64,000 nt of DNA, taken from Pseudomonas fluorescens (GTDB taxonomy: Bacteria; Pseudomonadota; Gammaproteobacteria; Pseudomonadales; Pseudomonadaceae). A model generated the notes under the pieces. The model was not told the origin of the DNA, made no database searches, and was given only the letters and a program-made list of their open reading frames with translations. Location: contig NZ_CABVIX010000003.1 of the NCBI RefSeq assembly GCF_902498185.1, positions 248,001 through 312,000 of the forward strand, read 5' to 3'. The stretch's first letter is position 1. Every line of letters begins with the position of its first letter. Both the position numbers and the translations under genes were made by a program. Positions 43,776-52,334 of this stretch are shown in pieces.

Positions 43776-44861
43776 ATCTTCGACCTAGCCACCCTCCCCA
43801 CTTTCAGCCTCCTGCAACTGGCCTTCGGCTTGCTGTTGCTGATCGCCGGGGCCGAGCTGCTGGTGCGCGCCGCGCTGCACCTGGCCCTGCGCCTGCATGT
43901 ACGGCCGCTGATCATCGGCCTGAGCCTGGTGGCGTTCGGCAGCACGGCACCGCAGCTTACCGTCAGCCTGCAGGCCGCCTACCAAGGCGCTCCGGACGTT
44001 GCCGTCGGCAGCGTCGTAGGCAGCAATATCTTCAATGTGCTGGTGATCCTGGGCCTGGCGGCCCTGATCATTCCGCTGCGGGTATCGCGCCAGCTGGTGC
44101 GGCTGGACCTGCCCCTGATGATTGCCGCCAGCGGGCTGGTCTACGTGCTGGCGCTCAACGGTTACCTGGGACGGCTCGAGGGGCTGGTGCTGGTGCTGGG
44201 CCTGATGGGCTACCTGGCGGTGCTCTGGCATCAGTCACGTCACTATGCACGGACCTACCCCGCGCCCGATCCGGCCTCGCGTCCCGCCGGCCGTTTCTGG
44301 TCCGGCGCGGTGCTGCAGATCCTGCTGGGGCTTGGCCTGCTCAGCCTGGCCGGACACCTGCTGCTGGAAGCAGCGATCGAGGTGGCGACCGACCTCGGGC
44401 TTTCCGAACGGATCATCGGCCTGACCGTGGTCGCGGTGTGTACCTCATTGCCGGAATTGGCGGCGGCGTTGATCGCGGCCTTGCGCGGCGAGCGGGAAAT
44501 CGCCGTCGGCACGGTCATCGGCAGCAACCTGTTCAACCTGCTGGCGGTGCTGGGGCTGACGGCGCTGATAGCGCCCGAACCACTGTCGATTTCACCCAAC
44601 GCCCTGGATTTCGACTTGCCGGTGATGCTGGGCGTCGCCGTCCTGAGCCTGCCGGTCTTCTACTCGGGCTACCGGATAACCCGCGCCGAGGGCGTGGTGT
44701 TCCTGGGCTTGTACCTGGCCTATGGCCTGCACGTGGTGGCCTTCACCACGGGCATGCCCCTCGCCGGTCGCCTGGAGCACCTGATGCTGTTCTATGCATT
44801 GCCTGCGCTTGGGGCGGTGTTGTTGTACACCACCCTGCGCGCCTGGCGCCGCCAGCACTGA
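43776..44861 (+). CDS. Calcium/sodium antiporter (CaCA family), probable ATC start
   Basis: A 361-residue YrbG-like exchanger with about ten transmembrane segments in two inverted halves. The alpha repeats are FGSTAPQLTVSL with VGSVVGSNIFN, and CTSLPELAAAL with VGTVIGSNLFN; the first repeat has Gln where the second has Glu. No ATG or GTG precedes the first helix; ATC at 43776, eight bases after GGAG, gives the sensible start IFDLATLPTFSLLQL. A TTG at 43830 is the next option but would remove much of helix 1. Confidence 0.87.
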   Translation: MFDLATLPTFSLLQLAFGLLLLIAGAELLVRAALHLALRLHVRPLIIGLSLVAFGSTAPQLTVSLQAAYQGAPDVAVGSVVGSNIFNVLVILGLAALIIPLRVSRQLVRLDLPLMIAASGLVYVLALNGYLGRLEGLVLVLGLMGYLAVLWHQSRHYARTYPAPDPASRPAGRFWSGAVLQILLGLGLLSLAGHLLLEAAIEVATDLGLSERIIGLTVVAVCTSLPELAAALIAALRGEREIAVGTVIGSNLFNLLAVLGLTALIAPEPLSISPNALDFDLPVMLGVAVLSLPVFYSGYRITRAEGVVFLGLYLAYGLHVVAFTTGMPLAGRLEHLMLFYALPALGAVLLYTTLRAWRRQH

Positions 44862-44871
44862 GGGCGGGTGG

Positions 44872-46242
44872 TCAGTTGCCGCAGACCGTCGGCCTGGCCT
44901 TTTTCTTCAACTGGAACGCCACGCCCAGCACGGCAATCCACAGCGGAATCAGCAGCACCGAGATACGGATCGACGGGGTCAGCAACATCACCCCAAGGAT
45001 CAGCACGATGAAGGCCAGGCACAGGTAGTTGGTGAGCGGATGCCCCCAGCTCGGGTAGAAGGGCTTCTCGTCCCCGGCCAGCTTGGCGCGGCGGAACTTC
45101 AGGTGGGTGATGCTGATGCTCGCCCAATTGATCACCAGCGCCGACACCGCCAGCGCCATCAGCAGGCCAAAGGCCTCGCCCGGCATCAGGTAGTTGATGA
45201 TCACGCAAAGGCCAGTGGCGAGCGCCGAAACGCCCAGTGCCGCCAGTGGCACGCCGCGGCGGTTGACCTTGAGCAGCGCGCGCGGTGCGTCGCCCTGGGT
45301 GGCCAGGCCGAACAGCATGCGGCTGTTGGCGTACACGCAACTGTTGTAGACCGACAGCGCCGCCGTCAACACCACTACGTTGAGCAGCGTGGCGACCAGG
45401 TTGCTGTCCAGGTTGTGGAAGATCATCACGAACGGGCTGCCGCCCTGCACGACCTTCTGCCAGGGGTACAGCGACAACAGCACGGCCAACGCACCGATGT
45501 AGAAGATCAGGATGCGGTAGACCACCTGGTTGGTGGCGCGCGGGATGCTGTGACGCGGATTGTCCGCCTCGGCAGCGGTGATACCCACCAGTTCCAGGCC
45601 GCCAAAGGAGAACATGATCACCGCCATGGCCATGACCAGGCCGGTGATGCCATTGGGGAAGAACCCGCCGTACTGCCACAGGTTGGCGATGTCGGCATCC
45701 GGTCCACCCGTGCCGCTGGCCAGCAGGTAGGCGCCAAAGCCGATCATGCTGACAATCGCCACCACCTTGACCAGGGCGAACCAGAACTCCATCTCACCGT
45801 AGACTTTCACCTGGGAAAGGTTGATCAGGTTGATCACCACGAAGAAGATCGCCGCAGTCGCCCAGGTAGGAAAGCCTGGCCACCAGTACTGCACATAGAT
45901 GCCCACGGCGGTCAGCTCCGCCATGCCCACCAGCACGTACACGACCCAGTAGTTCCAGCCCGAGACGAAGCCTGCGAACTCGCTCCAGTAGCGATGGGCA
46001 AAATGGCTGAAGCTGCCGGCGACGGGTTCCTCGACCACCATCTCGCCCAGCTGGCGCATGATGAAGAAGGCCATCAGGCCTGCTATGGCGTAGCCCAGCA
46101 GCACCGAGGGGCCTGCCAGCTGGATGGTCTGGGCGATGCCCAGGAACAGCCCGGTGCCGATGGCGCCACCGAGGGCGATCAGCTGGATATGGCGATTTTT
46201 CAGCCCGCGCTGCAATCGCTCGGGCGTGCTCTGGTCTTGCAT
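44872..46242 (-). CDS. aroP: AroP-like amino acid permease
   Basis: This 456-residue APC-family permease has 12 predicted helices. It closely resembles E. coli AroP as I recall it: RGLKNRHIQLIALGGAIGTG, LGEMVVEEPVAGSFSHFA, FSFGGLELVGITAAEADNP and ALSVYNSCVYANSRMLFGLA. It therefore probably imports aromatic amino acids; PheP- or GABA-permease-like use cannot be excluded. It converges on the exchanger gene with a 10-base gap. Confidence 0.88.
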   Translation of the reverse strand: MQDQSTPERLQRGLKNRHIQLIALGGAIGTGLFLGIAQTIQLAGPSVLLGYAIAGLMAFFIMRQLGEMVVEEPVAGSFSHFAHRYWSEFAGFVSGWNYWVVYVLVGMAELTAVGIYVQYWWPGFPTWATAAIFFVVINLINLSQVKVYGEMEFWFALVKVVAIVSMIGFGAYLLASGTGGPDADIANLWQYGGFFPNGITGLVMAMAVIMFSFGGLELVGITAAEADNPRHSIPRATNQVVYRILIFYIGALAVLLSLYPWQKVVQGGSPFVMIFHNLDSNLVATLLNVVVLTAALSVYNSCVYANSRMLFGLATQGDAPRALLKVNRRGVPLAALGVSALATGLCVIINYLMPGEAFGLLMALAVSALVINWASISITHLKFRRAKLAGDEKPFYPSWGHPLTNYLCLAFIVLILGVMLLTPSIRISVLLIPLWIAVLGVAFQLKKKARPTVCGN

Positions 46243-46295
46243 GAAGTGTCCTTAAAGCCGGAGGCAGTATTGTTGGCGTTGTGTGCGGTCAGGAT

Positions 46296-47252
46296 CTAGA
46301 TCCATCCACCCCACTGCAATAGGAAGATTCCGATGTTGGTGGTGATCGCCGCCGCCAGCGTGGTGATGACGATGATCGATGCCGCCAGCTGGTGGTTGCC
46401 GTTGGCCGCCCGCGCCATGACGTAGCTGGCTGCCGCGGTCGGGCTGCCGATGTAGAGAAACAGGATCCCCAGCTCCGCCCCACGAAAGCCGCATAGCCAG
46501 CCGCCAAGAGTGCCGATGATCGGCAACCAGACCATCTTCACCAGGCTGGCGCTGATCGCCAGCTTGCCGCTGTCGCGCAGGGATGCCAGGGACAGCGTGC
46601 CGCCGATGCAGATCAGCGCAAGGGGAAGGGACATCTGCGCCAGGTAGTCACCTGAGGTCAGCAACCAGTTGGGCAACGGCACCTGGCCGTACGCCAGTGC
46701 CGTGGCGGCCAGCACGCTGATGATCAATGGGTTGCTGAAGATGCTCTTGCAGATGCTCCAGGGATCGGACTTCAGGTCCGGGCTGTACACCGCCAGGACC
46801 ACCGCCGACAGGGAGTTGTACAAGAGGATGACCAGTCCGGCCAGCACCGCGCCCAGGGAAATGCCGTAGTCGCCGTAGAGGCTGGCCGCCAGTGCCAGGC
46901 CTATGACGCCGTTGTTGCCGCGAAACCCACCCTGGGTGTAGATGCCGCGGTCCGCACGCGGGCAGCGCCAGATCGCGAAGCCCCAGGCCATGGCGAAGCC
47001 GAGCACGGTCGAGACGATGAAATAGGCGATGAGATCGCCCTGCACGGCCGTGGACAGGTCAGCGTGGTAGATGCCCAGGAACAGCAGTGCCGGCATGCAC
47101 ACGTTGAACACCAGGTTCGAGGCGACGTGGATGAAACCGTCGTCGATCAGCCGGATGCGCTTGAGCAGCACGCCCATGAACAACATGGCGAAGACCGGTG
47201 CCGTGATGTTCAGTGTCTGGATGAGGAGGGCGAGCATTGACAGCGATCCCAT
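46296..47252 (-). CDS. AEC family transporter (auxin efflux carrier type)
   Basis: A 318-residue membrane protein with eight to ten hydrophobic segments and the AEC pattern (PALLFLGIY, RGNNGVIGLALA, SLPLALICIGGTLSL, SPTAAASYVMA). Bacterial members often carry dicarboxylates such as malate or malonate; the substrate here is unknown. ATGs at 47252 and 47237 are both possible and neither has a strong ribosome-binding site. It lies 53 bases before the aroP-like gene. Confidence 0.85.
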   Translation of the reverse strand: MGSLSMLALLIQTLNITAPVFAMLFMGVLLKRIRLIDDGFIHVASNLVFNVCMPALLFLGIYHADLSTAVQGDLIAYFIVSTVLGFAMAWGFAIWRCPRADRGIYTQGGFRGNNGVIGLALAASLYGDYGISLGAVLAGLVILLYNSLSAVVLAVYSPDLKSDPWSICKSIFSNPLIISVLAATALAYGQVPLPNWLLTSGDYLAQMSLPLALICIGGTLSLASLRDSGKLAISASLVKMVWLPIIGTLGGWLCGFRGAELGILFLYIGSPTAAASYVMARAANGNHQLAASIIVITTLAAAITTNIGIFLLQWGGWI

Positions 47253-47297
47253 GGTGGCCGTTAGGTCGCTAATGATACGTGAGTGCCACGGGTTTTG

Positions 47298-47316
47298 GGG
47301 GCCGCAAAGCGGCCCC
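47298..47316 (-). terminator. Hairpin after roxR
   Basis: A perfect 8-bp stem GGGGCCGC-AAA-GCGGCCCC, flanked by TTTT on one side and AAAAAAA on the other, lies nine bases after roxR. The same 18-base module (GGGCCGCAAAGCGGCCCC) occurs in the REP-like repeat at 3097. There is no clear T run downstream on the minus strand. Confidence 0.5.
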
Positions 47317-47324
47317 GAAAAAAA

Positions 47325-47885
47325 TCAGCGGCGAACCGGCCGTTTCTGCAGCTTGCGCTGCAAGGTGCGCCGGTGCATGCCAAGCGCCCGCGCGGTAGCG
47401 GAGATATTGCCTTCGTGCTCGGACAACACGCGCTGGATGTGTTCCCACTGCAGGCGGTCCACCGACATGGGGTTTTCCGGCACCAGGGTGTCGAGGTCGG
47501 CATGCTCGGCGAACAGCGCAGCCAGCACGTCATCGGCATCGGCTGGCTTGCACAGGTAGTTGCAGGCACCGCGCTTGATGGCCTCGACCGCGGTGGCAAT
47601 GCTGGAATAACCCGTGAGGATCACCACGCGCATCTCGGCGTCGAGTTCCAGGAGCTTGGGCAGCAGCACAAGGCCCGAATCACCTTCCATCTTGAGGTCG
47701 AGGGTGGCGTAGTCGGGCTTGTCCTTCTGCGCCAGCTCCAGGCCTTCCTCGGCCGAGGAGGCGGTGCTCACGCGAAAGCCGCGGCGGCTCATGGCACGGG
47801 CCATGACCCGGGTAAAGGTGGCATCGTCATCCACCAGCAACAGATGCGGCAGCTCTTCGCTTTCGACCTGGTTTTCATCGCTCAT
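47325..47885 (-). CDS. roxR: Redox response regulator RoxR (RegA/ActR family)
   Basis: The 186-residue regulator has a receiver domain with acidic pocket LLLVDDD and phospho-acceptor Asp63 (ATLDLKMEGDSG), then a Fis-type helix-turn-helix (EGNISATARALGMHRRTLQR). In P. putida RoxR governs terminal oxidases and respiratory redox response. Its ATG overlaps the... roxS gene follows it: the roxS frame ends four bases inside the roxR start, so roxS is translated first and coupled. Confidence 0.93.
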   Translation of the reverse strand: MSDENQVESEELPHLLLVDDDATFTRVMARAMSRRGFRVSTASSAEEGLELAQKDKPDYATLDLKMEGDSGLVLLPKLLELDAEMRVVILTGYSSIATAVEAIKRGACNYLCKPADADDVLAALFAEHADLDTLVPENPMSVDRLQWEHIQRVLSEHEGNISATARALGMHRRTLQRKLQKRPVRR

Positions 47886-49141
47886 CGTTCATCTCCTCGC
47901 GTGCCCTGTGGCAGGCGCAATTCGGTCAGGGTGCCGCCCTGCTCATGACTATAGAGTTTTACCGAGCCGCCCGCACGGGTGACGCTGGCCTTGCTCAGGA
48001 AAAGGCCCAGGCCGAAGCCTTTGCCCTTGGTGGTAAAGAAGGGTTTGCCGATCGACTCGGCAATCGCCGCCGGCACGCCGGGGCCATGGTCGCGGATGCT
48101 GATGACGATGTCCTGGGGGTCCCAGTCAAGGGACACCTCGAGGTTGTCGGGGCAGGCATCGGCGGCGTTGTTCAGCAGGTTCAGCAGCGCCTGGGTCAGG
48201 TCGGGCGGCGGCGCGAGGCGCGGCACCTGGCCTTGACCAAGCCGCTGGAAGCGGTAACTGGTTTCGGGGCGCATCAGGTGCCAGCGGTCCAGAGACTCGT
48301 CCAGCCAGGCGGTCACGTCCTGCTCGACCACCGCCATGCGCCGGTTCGCCTCGGCGGCGCGCACCAGCTGCTGCAGGGTCTGCTTGCACAGCTTGACCTG
48401 GTCTTGCAGCACCGCCAGGTCTTCCTGCAACTGAGGATCCTTGTGATCGCTGCGCATCTCGTTGAGCAGCACGCTCATGGTCGACAGCGGCGTGCCCAGC
48501 TCGTGGGCCGCGCCCGCCGCCTGGGTGGCCACGGCCAGCAATTGCTCGTCACGCAGGCCCTCCTCACGGCGTTCGGCGCGCAGCTGCTCCTGACGGCGCA
48601 GCTCCTCGGCCATGCGCGCGGCAAAGAAGGTAATCACCGCCGCAGCCAGGGCGATACTCAGCCACATGCCGTACACCTGCATCGTCTCGCGCGCCATGGG
48701 CAGCGGGTCAAGCGGGTAGAACTGCACCAGCAACAAGCTGTAGGCGGCCAGGGCGAGGCCCGACAGTACCAGCGAGTAGACCCACGGCAAGGTCACTGCG
48801 GCGATCGCCAACGGCACCAGGTAATAGGAGACGAACGGATTGGTCGAGCCACCCGAGTAATACAGCAAGGCGCTGTGGATCAGCAGGTCGCAGGCCAGCT
48901 GGAAGGCGTACTCCAGTTCGGTCACCGGCAGCGACAGGCGCAGGCGCAGGGCCGTGAAGGCGCACAGCAGCGAGGACAGGGCCAGGGTGAGAACCAACGC
49001 CAACCAGGGCAGCGGCAGCAGGTCGGTCCAGTAGGCGACGCCCACCGAGCCTGCCTGGGCGGCAAGGACCAGGATGCGGATGAAGGTCAGCCGCCAGAGG
49101 TTCTGGCGAGTGGCGGACAGCGGGTGTTCGGCGGCGAGCAT
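47882..49141 (-). CDS. roxS: Redox sensor histidine kinase RoxS (RegB/PrrB family)
   Basis: The 419-residue kinase begins with six hydrophobic segments (about residues 18-175), the quinone-sensing membrane part of the RegB family. The H-box is at His213 (GAAHELGTPLSTMSV). The ATPase domain shows NLLNNAADACPD (N box), IRDHGPGVP (G1) and GKGFGLGLFLSKA (G2). I saw no RegB-type redox Cys before the G1 box. I chose the ATG at 49141; the open frame upstream is not kinase-like. It overlaps roxR by four bases. Confidence 0.93.
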   Translation of the reverse strand: MLAAEHPLSATRQNLWRLTFIRILVLAAQAGSVGVAYWTDLLPLPWLALVLTLALSSLLCAFTALRLRLSLPVTELEYAFQLACDLLIHSALLYYSGGSTNPFVSYYLVPLAIAAVTLPWVYSLVLSGLALAAYSLLLVQFYPLDPLPMARETMQVYGMWLSIALAAAVITFFAARMAEELRRQEQLRAERREEGLRDEQLLAVATQAAGAAHELGTPLSTMSVLLNEMRSDHKDPQLQEDLAVLQDQVKLCKQTLQQLVRAAEANRRMAVVEQDVTAWLDESLDRWHLMRPETSYRFQRLGQGQVPRLAPPPDLTQALLNLLNNAADACPDNLEVSLDWDPQDIVISIRDHGPGVPAAIAESIGKPFFTTKGKGFGLGLFLSKASVTRAGGSVKLYSHEQGGTLTELRLPQGTRGDER

Positions 49142-49341
49142 GCGCTCTCCTGAAAATGAGTGCTGCGGATGGATCGCCGGGAGTATACCCAAGCCTGCTC
49201 CCCGGCTGCAGCGCTGCGGCAAAGCGCCACACTTTTTTACACACCTGGAAGGGGCGCTTGTGAACCTGACCACGCTCTTCGAGTCTTACGGGCCATGCGT
49301 GGAATGGATGGCCTTTTCACGCCTCTGCCAAGGAGTCACAC

Positions 49342-50064
49342 ATGCACATTCCCCGTCACAGCGCCGCCCTGATGCTCTCATGTGGCCTGCTGGCCAGCAG
49401 CGTCTCGGCGCTGGCGGCTGACGAGCCGCGCTACTACAACCAGGTGTCGCTGCGTGCCGAAGTGAGCAAGGAAGTGGCGCGCGACCTGATGGTCGTGACC
49501 TTGTACAGCGAAGCACAGAACAACGACCCGGCCGCACTCGCCAGGCAGATCACCGAAACCATGAACAAGGCCGTACAGCAGGCCCGGCCGGTCAAGGACG
49601 TGAAGATCAGCCAAGGCAGCCGCAACAGCTATCCGATCTACGACAACAAGGGCCAGAGGATCACCGGCTGGCGCGAGCGCGCCGAGCTGCGCCTGGAAAG
49701 CGCCGATTTCCCGGGCTTGTCCAAGCTCACCGGCGATTTGCTGCAAGACCTGAAGATGGGCGGCATGGAGTTCTCGATCGCTCCCGCCACGCGCAAGACC
49801 AGCGAGGATGCCCTGCTCAAGGAGGCGGTCGACGCCTTCAAGGCACGCGCGCAACTGGCGACGCAGGCCATGGGTGGCAACGGCTACAAGGTGGTCAACC
49901 TGAACCTCAACAGCACCGGTTATCCGCGCCCTTACATGCGTGCCGCGCCGATGATGATGAAGGCCGACAGTGCCGCCGAGGCCGCGCCGTCGCCGGATGT
50001 CGAAGCAGGCACCACCGAGGTCGGCATGAGCGCCGATGGCATGATCGAGGTCCAGATGCCATGA
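49342..50064 (+). CDS. SIMPL domain periplasmic protein
   Basis: A 240-residue protein with a signal peptide (cleavage probably after SALAA) and a SIMPL (BP26/OMP28) domain: RYYNQVSLRAEVSKEVARDL, VKDVKISQGSRNSYPIYDN and GWRERAELRLES. Members form periplasmic oligomers of unclear role. The ATG follows AAGGAGTCACAC. It diverges from roxS and ends before a strong hairpin. Confidence 0.9.
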   Translation: MHIPRHSAALMLSCGLLASSVSALAADEPRYYNQVSLRAEVSKEVARDLMVVTLYSEAQNNDPAALARQITETMNKAVQQARPVKDVKISQGSRNSYPIYDNKGQRITGWRERAELRLESADFPGLSKLTGDLLQDLKMGGMEFSIAPATRKTSEDALLKEAVDAFKARAQLATQAMGGNGYKVVNLNLNSTGYPRPYMRAAPMMMKADSAAEAAPSPDVEAGTTEVGMSADGMIEVQMP

Positions 50065-50070
50065 ACACCC

Positions 50071-50098
50071 GACCGCGATCCTCTGCAGGATCGCGGTC
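50071..50098 (+). terminator. Hairpin after the SIMPL gene
   Basis: A 12-bp perfect stem GACCGCGATCCT/AGGATCGCGGTC with a CTGC loop starts six bases after the stop. It is followed by ATCTTCG, only weakly T-rich. Confidence 0.65.
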
Positions 50099-50187
50099 AT
50101 CTTCGCTCCGCAAACGTTAAACCTCGCCAAAAATTACATCCAGGCGACATCCAGGTACGTCAGTACTACATTCTTGGCGCCAACTAT

Positions 50188-50234
50188 CCTTCCGAGTGTT
50201 GCATTGGCAACAGCCTCTGCATAAGTTCGGAAGG
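50188..50234 (+). promoter_or_regulatory. Structured leader before dppA (nested inverted repeats)
   Basis: An outer 8-bp pair CCTTCCGA (50188-50195) with TCGGAAGG (50227-50234) encloses TGTTGC-ATTG-GCAACA (50197-50212). It ends 50 bases before the first dipeptide-binding protein ATG. It could be an RNA leader structure or a protein-binding dyad. Confidence 0.5.
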
Positions 50235-50284
50235 TCGGCCCACGAGGCCGGCCTCTCTCAAAAAATGACAACAATGAGGCCACC

Positions 50285-51910
50285 ATGCTCAAACATGCAG
50301 TCATTCCGTTTCTGGTCGGTGCAGGCTTGCTCGCCAGCGCCCCTGGCGCCCTTGCCGCGTCCAACCTGGTGTTCTGCTCCGAAGGCAGCCCCGCAGGTTT
50401 CGACCCGGGGCAGTACACCACCGGAACCGACTTCGACGCCTCAGCCGAGACTGTCTTCAATCGCCTGTCCCAGTTCGAGCGCGGCGGCACCGCCGTCATC
50501 CCAGGCCTCGCCACCTCCTGGGATGTCTCCGACGATGGCCTGACCTACACCTTCCACCTGCGCGAGGGGGTCAAGTTCCATACCACCGACTTCTTCAAGC
50601 CGACCCGCGCGTTCAACGCCGACGATGTGCTGTTCACCTTCAACCGCATGCTCGACAAGGACATGCCGTTCCGCAAGGCTTATCCAACCGAGTTCCCGTA
50701 CTTCACCGACATGGGCATGGACAAGAACATCGCGAGGATCGAGAAGGTCGATGATCACACGGTCAAGATCACCCTCAACGGCGTCGACGCAGCGTTCATC
50801 CAGAACCTGGCCATGAGCTTCGCCTCGATCCAGTCCGCCGAGTACGCCGAGCAGTTGCTCAAGCAGGGCAAGCCCGCTGATATCAATCAGAAGCCGATCG
50901 GGACGGGGCCGTTCGTGTTCAGCAAGTACCAGAAAGACGCGCAGATTCGCTTCAAGGGCAACAAGGACTACTGGCAGCCGGACGACGTGAAGATCGACAA
51001 CCTGATCTTCGCCATCACCACCGATGCTTCGGTGCGCATGCAGAAGCTTAAAAAGAACGAATGCCAGGTCACGCTGTTCCCGCGGCCGGCCGACATCGAA
51101 CCGTTGAAAAAAGACCCCAAGCTGAACATGCCCGACCAGGCCGGCTTCAACCTCGGCTACATCGCCTACAACGTGATGGACAAGATCAAGGGCAGCGATC
51201 AGCCCAACCCCATGGCCCAGCTCAAGGTCCGGCAGGCGCTGGACATGGCGGTGAACAAGCAGCAGATCATCCAGTCGGTCTACCAGGGCGCAGGCCAGCT
51301 GGCAGTCAACGCCATGCCGCCGACGCAATGGTCATACGACACCACCATCAAGGACGCTGCGTTCGATCCCGAAAAAGCCAAGGCCCTGCTCAAGGAAGCC
51401 GGCGTCAAGGAAGGCACCGAGATCACCCTGTGGGCCATGCCCGTGCAACGCCCCTACAACCCCAACGCCAAGCTGATGGCCGAGATGCTGCAATCGGACT
51501 GGGCGAAGATCGGCATCAAGGCCAAGATCGTCAGCTACGAATGGGGGGAGTACATCAAGCGCTCCAAGGGCGGCGAGAACGGCGCCATGCTGATCGGCTG
51601 GAGCGGCGACAACGGTGACCCGGACAACTGGCTCGGCACGCTCTTTGGCTGCGACGCCGTTTCGGGCAACAACTTCTCCAAGTGGTGCTACAAACCCTTC
51701 GACGACCTGATCAAGCAAGCCAAGGCCACCCCGGACCAGGCCAAGCGCACCGAACTGTATAAACAGGCGCAACACATCCTCAAGGACCAGGTGCCGATGA
51801 CGCCCATCGCCCATTCCACGGTCTACCAGCCAATGAGCAAAACGGTGCATGACTTCAAGATCAGCCCTTTCGGGCTCAACTCGTTCTACGGGGTCAGCGT
51901 CAGCAAATGA
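50285..51910 (+). CDS. dppA: Dipeptide ABC transporter substrate-binding protein 1
   Basis: A 541-residue periplasmic binding protein of the SBP_bac_5 (DppA/OppA) family. The signal peptide ends near PGALA. Segments NLVFCSEGSPAGFDPGQYT, LTYTFHLREGVKFHTTDFF and LIGWSGDNGDPDNWLGTLFG are DppA-like; the Cys pairs expected in DppA are present (CSEG and FGCDAVSGNNFSKWC). It is the first of two binding proteins in this uptake locus. Confidence 0.93.
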   Translation: MLKHAVIPFLVGAGLLASAPGALAASNLVFCSEGSPAGFDPGQYTTGTDFDASAETVFNRLSQFERGGTAVIPGLATSWDVSDDGLTYTFHLREGVKFHTTDFFKPTRAFNADDVLFTFNRMLDKDMPFRKAYPTEFPYFTDMGMDKNIARIEKVDDHTVKITLNGVDAAFIQNLAMSFASIQSAEYAEQLLKQGKPADINQKPIGTGPFVFSKYQKDAQIRFKGNKDYWQPDDVKIDNLIFAITTDASVRMQKLKKNECQVTLFPRPADIEPLKKDPKLNMPDQAGFNLGYIAYNVMDKIKGSDQPNPMAQLKVRQALDMAVNKQQIIQSVYQGAGQLAVNAMPPTQWSYDTTIKDAAFDPEKAKALLKEAGVKEGTEITLWAMPVQRPYNPNAKLMAEMLQSDWAKIGIKAKIVSYEWGEYIKRSKGGENGAMLIGWSGDNGDPDNWLGTLFGCDAVSGNNFSKWCYKPFDDLIKQAKATPDQAKRTELYKQAQHILKDQVPMTPIAHSTVYQPMSKTVHDFKISPFGLNSFYGVSVSK

Positions 51911-51968
51911 GCCGTGATCTGCGACCCGACGCCTGATGTTCACATGGGGTTGTAGTCCTCACTTGCTC

Positions 51969-52010
51969 TTCCTGTAGGCAGCGCGGAAACATCCTACCTG
52001 CCTACAGGAA
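51969..52010 (+). terminator. 13-base inverted repeat after dppA
   Basis: TTCCTGTAGGCAG (51969-51981) pairs perfectly with CTGCCTACAGGAA (51998-52010) around a 16-base loop. It lies 59 bases after the dppA stop. There is no T run, so it may be a terminator of weak type or a transcript-stabilising hairpin. Confidence 0.5.
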
Positions 52011-52252
52011 ACGTCCTACAAGATCTAAGGCAAACGTACCTTCCGGCATGCGCCCGCCGCTCGTATGGTTTACGCATGCACTGTCAGCGCGGCTCGACTG
52101 ACCGTGTGTGAAAAATCCATACAAACGCGGAAAAGGAGACCTGTCCCACGGGTTTGCACGCTGTCGGCACTGATAACCCCCACCCGATGGAAGTCTGGAA
52201 GTGGACACCACTCCTCGGCCTCGTGCGGCCCGATTTACTTGCAATCACTTTG

Positions 52253-52264
52253 GCAAACGTTTGC
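52253..52264. promoter_or_regulatory. Operator-like palindrome GCAAACGTTTGC upstream of opdP
   Basis: A perfect 12-base palindrome with the central CG and AAACGTTT typical of LacI/PurR-family operators lies 70 bases before the porin ATG. A related half-site GGCAAACGT is at 52029. No LacI-type regulator gene is in the window. Confidence 0.5.
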
Positions 52265-52334
52265 AACCCGACTCAGCCGCATCAGGCCCGGCCTTGAAGC
52301 CGGCGATAACTACAAAAAGACAGGGAGCCTCACG

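Larger units (their letters stand above)
51911..52334. other. Intergenic region dppA / opdP
   Basis: These 424 bases hold no convincing gene. They contain a 13-base inverted repeat (51969-52010), two copies of GGCAAACGT (52029-52037 and 52252-52260), the second within the palindrome GCAAACGTTTGC, and the porin ribosome-binding site AGGGAG. The length suggests the porin has its own promoter. Confidence 0.65.

Noticed and set aside
50205..50221. Sigma-54-like TTGGCAACAGCCTCTGC before dppA
   Set aside because: GG and GC are separated by 11 bases; the strict -24/-12 spacing is 10.
52002..52244. 80-codon minus-strand frame in the dppA-opdP gap
   Set aside because: The peptide is low in order, Arg/Gly/Ser-rich and has no ribosome-binding site; it overlaps the likely porin control region.
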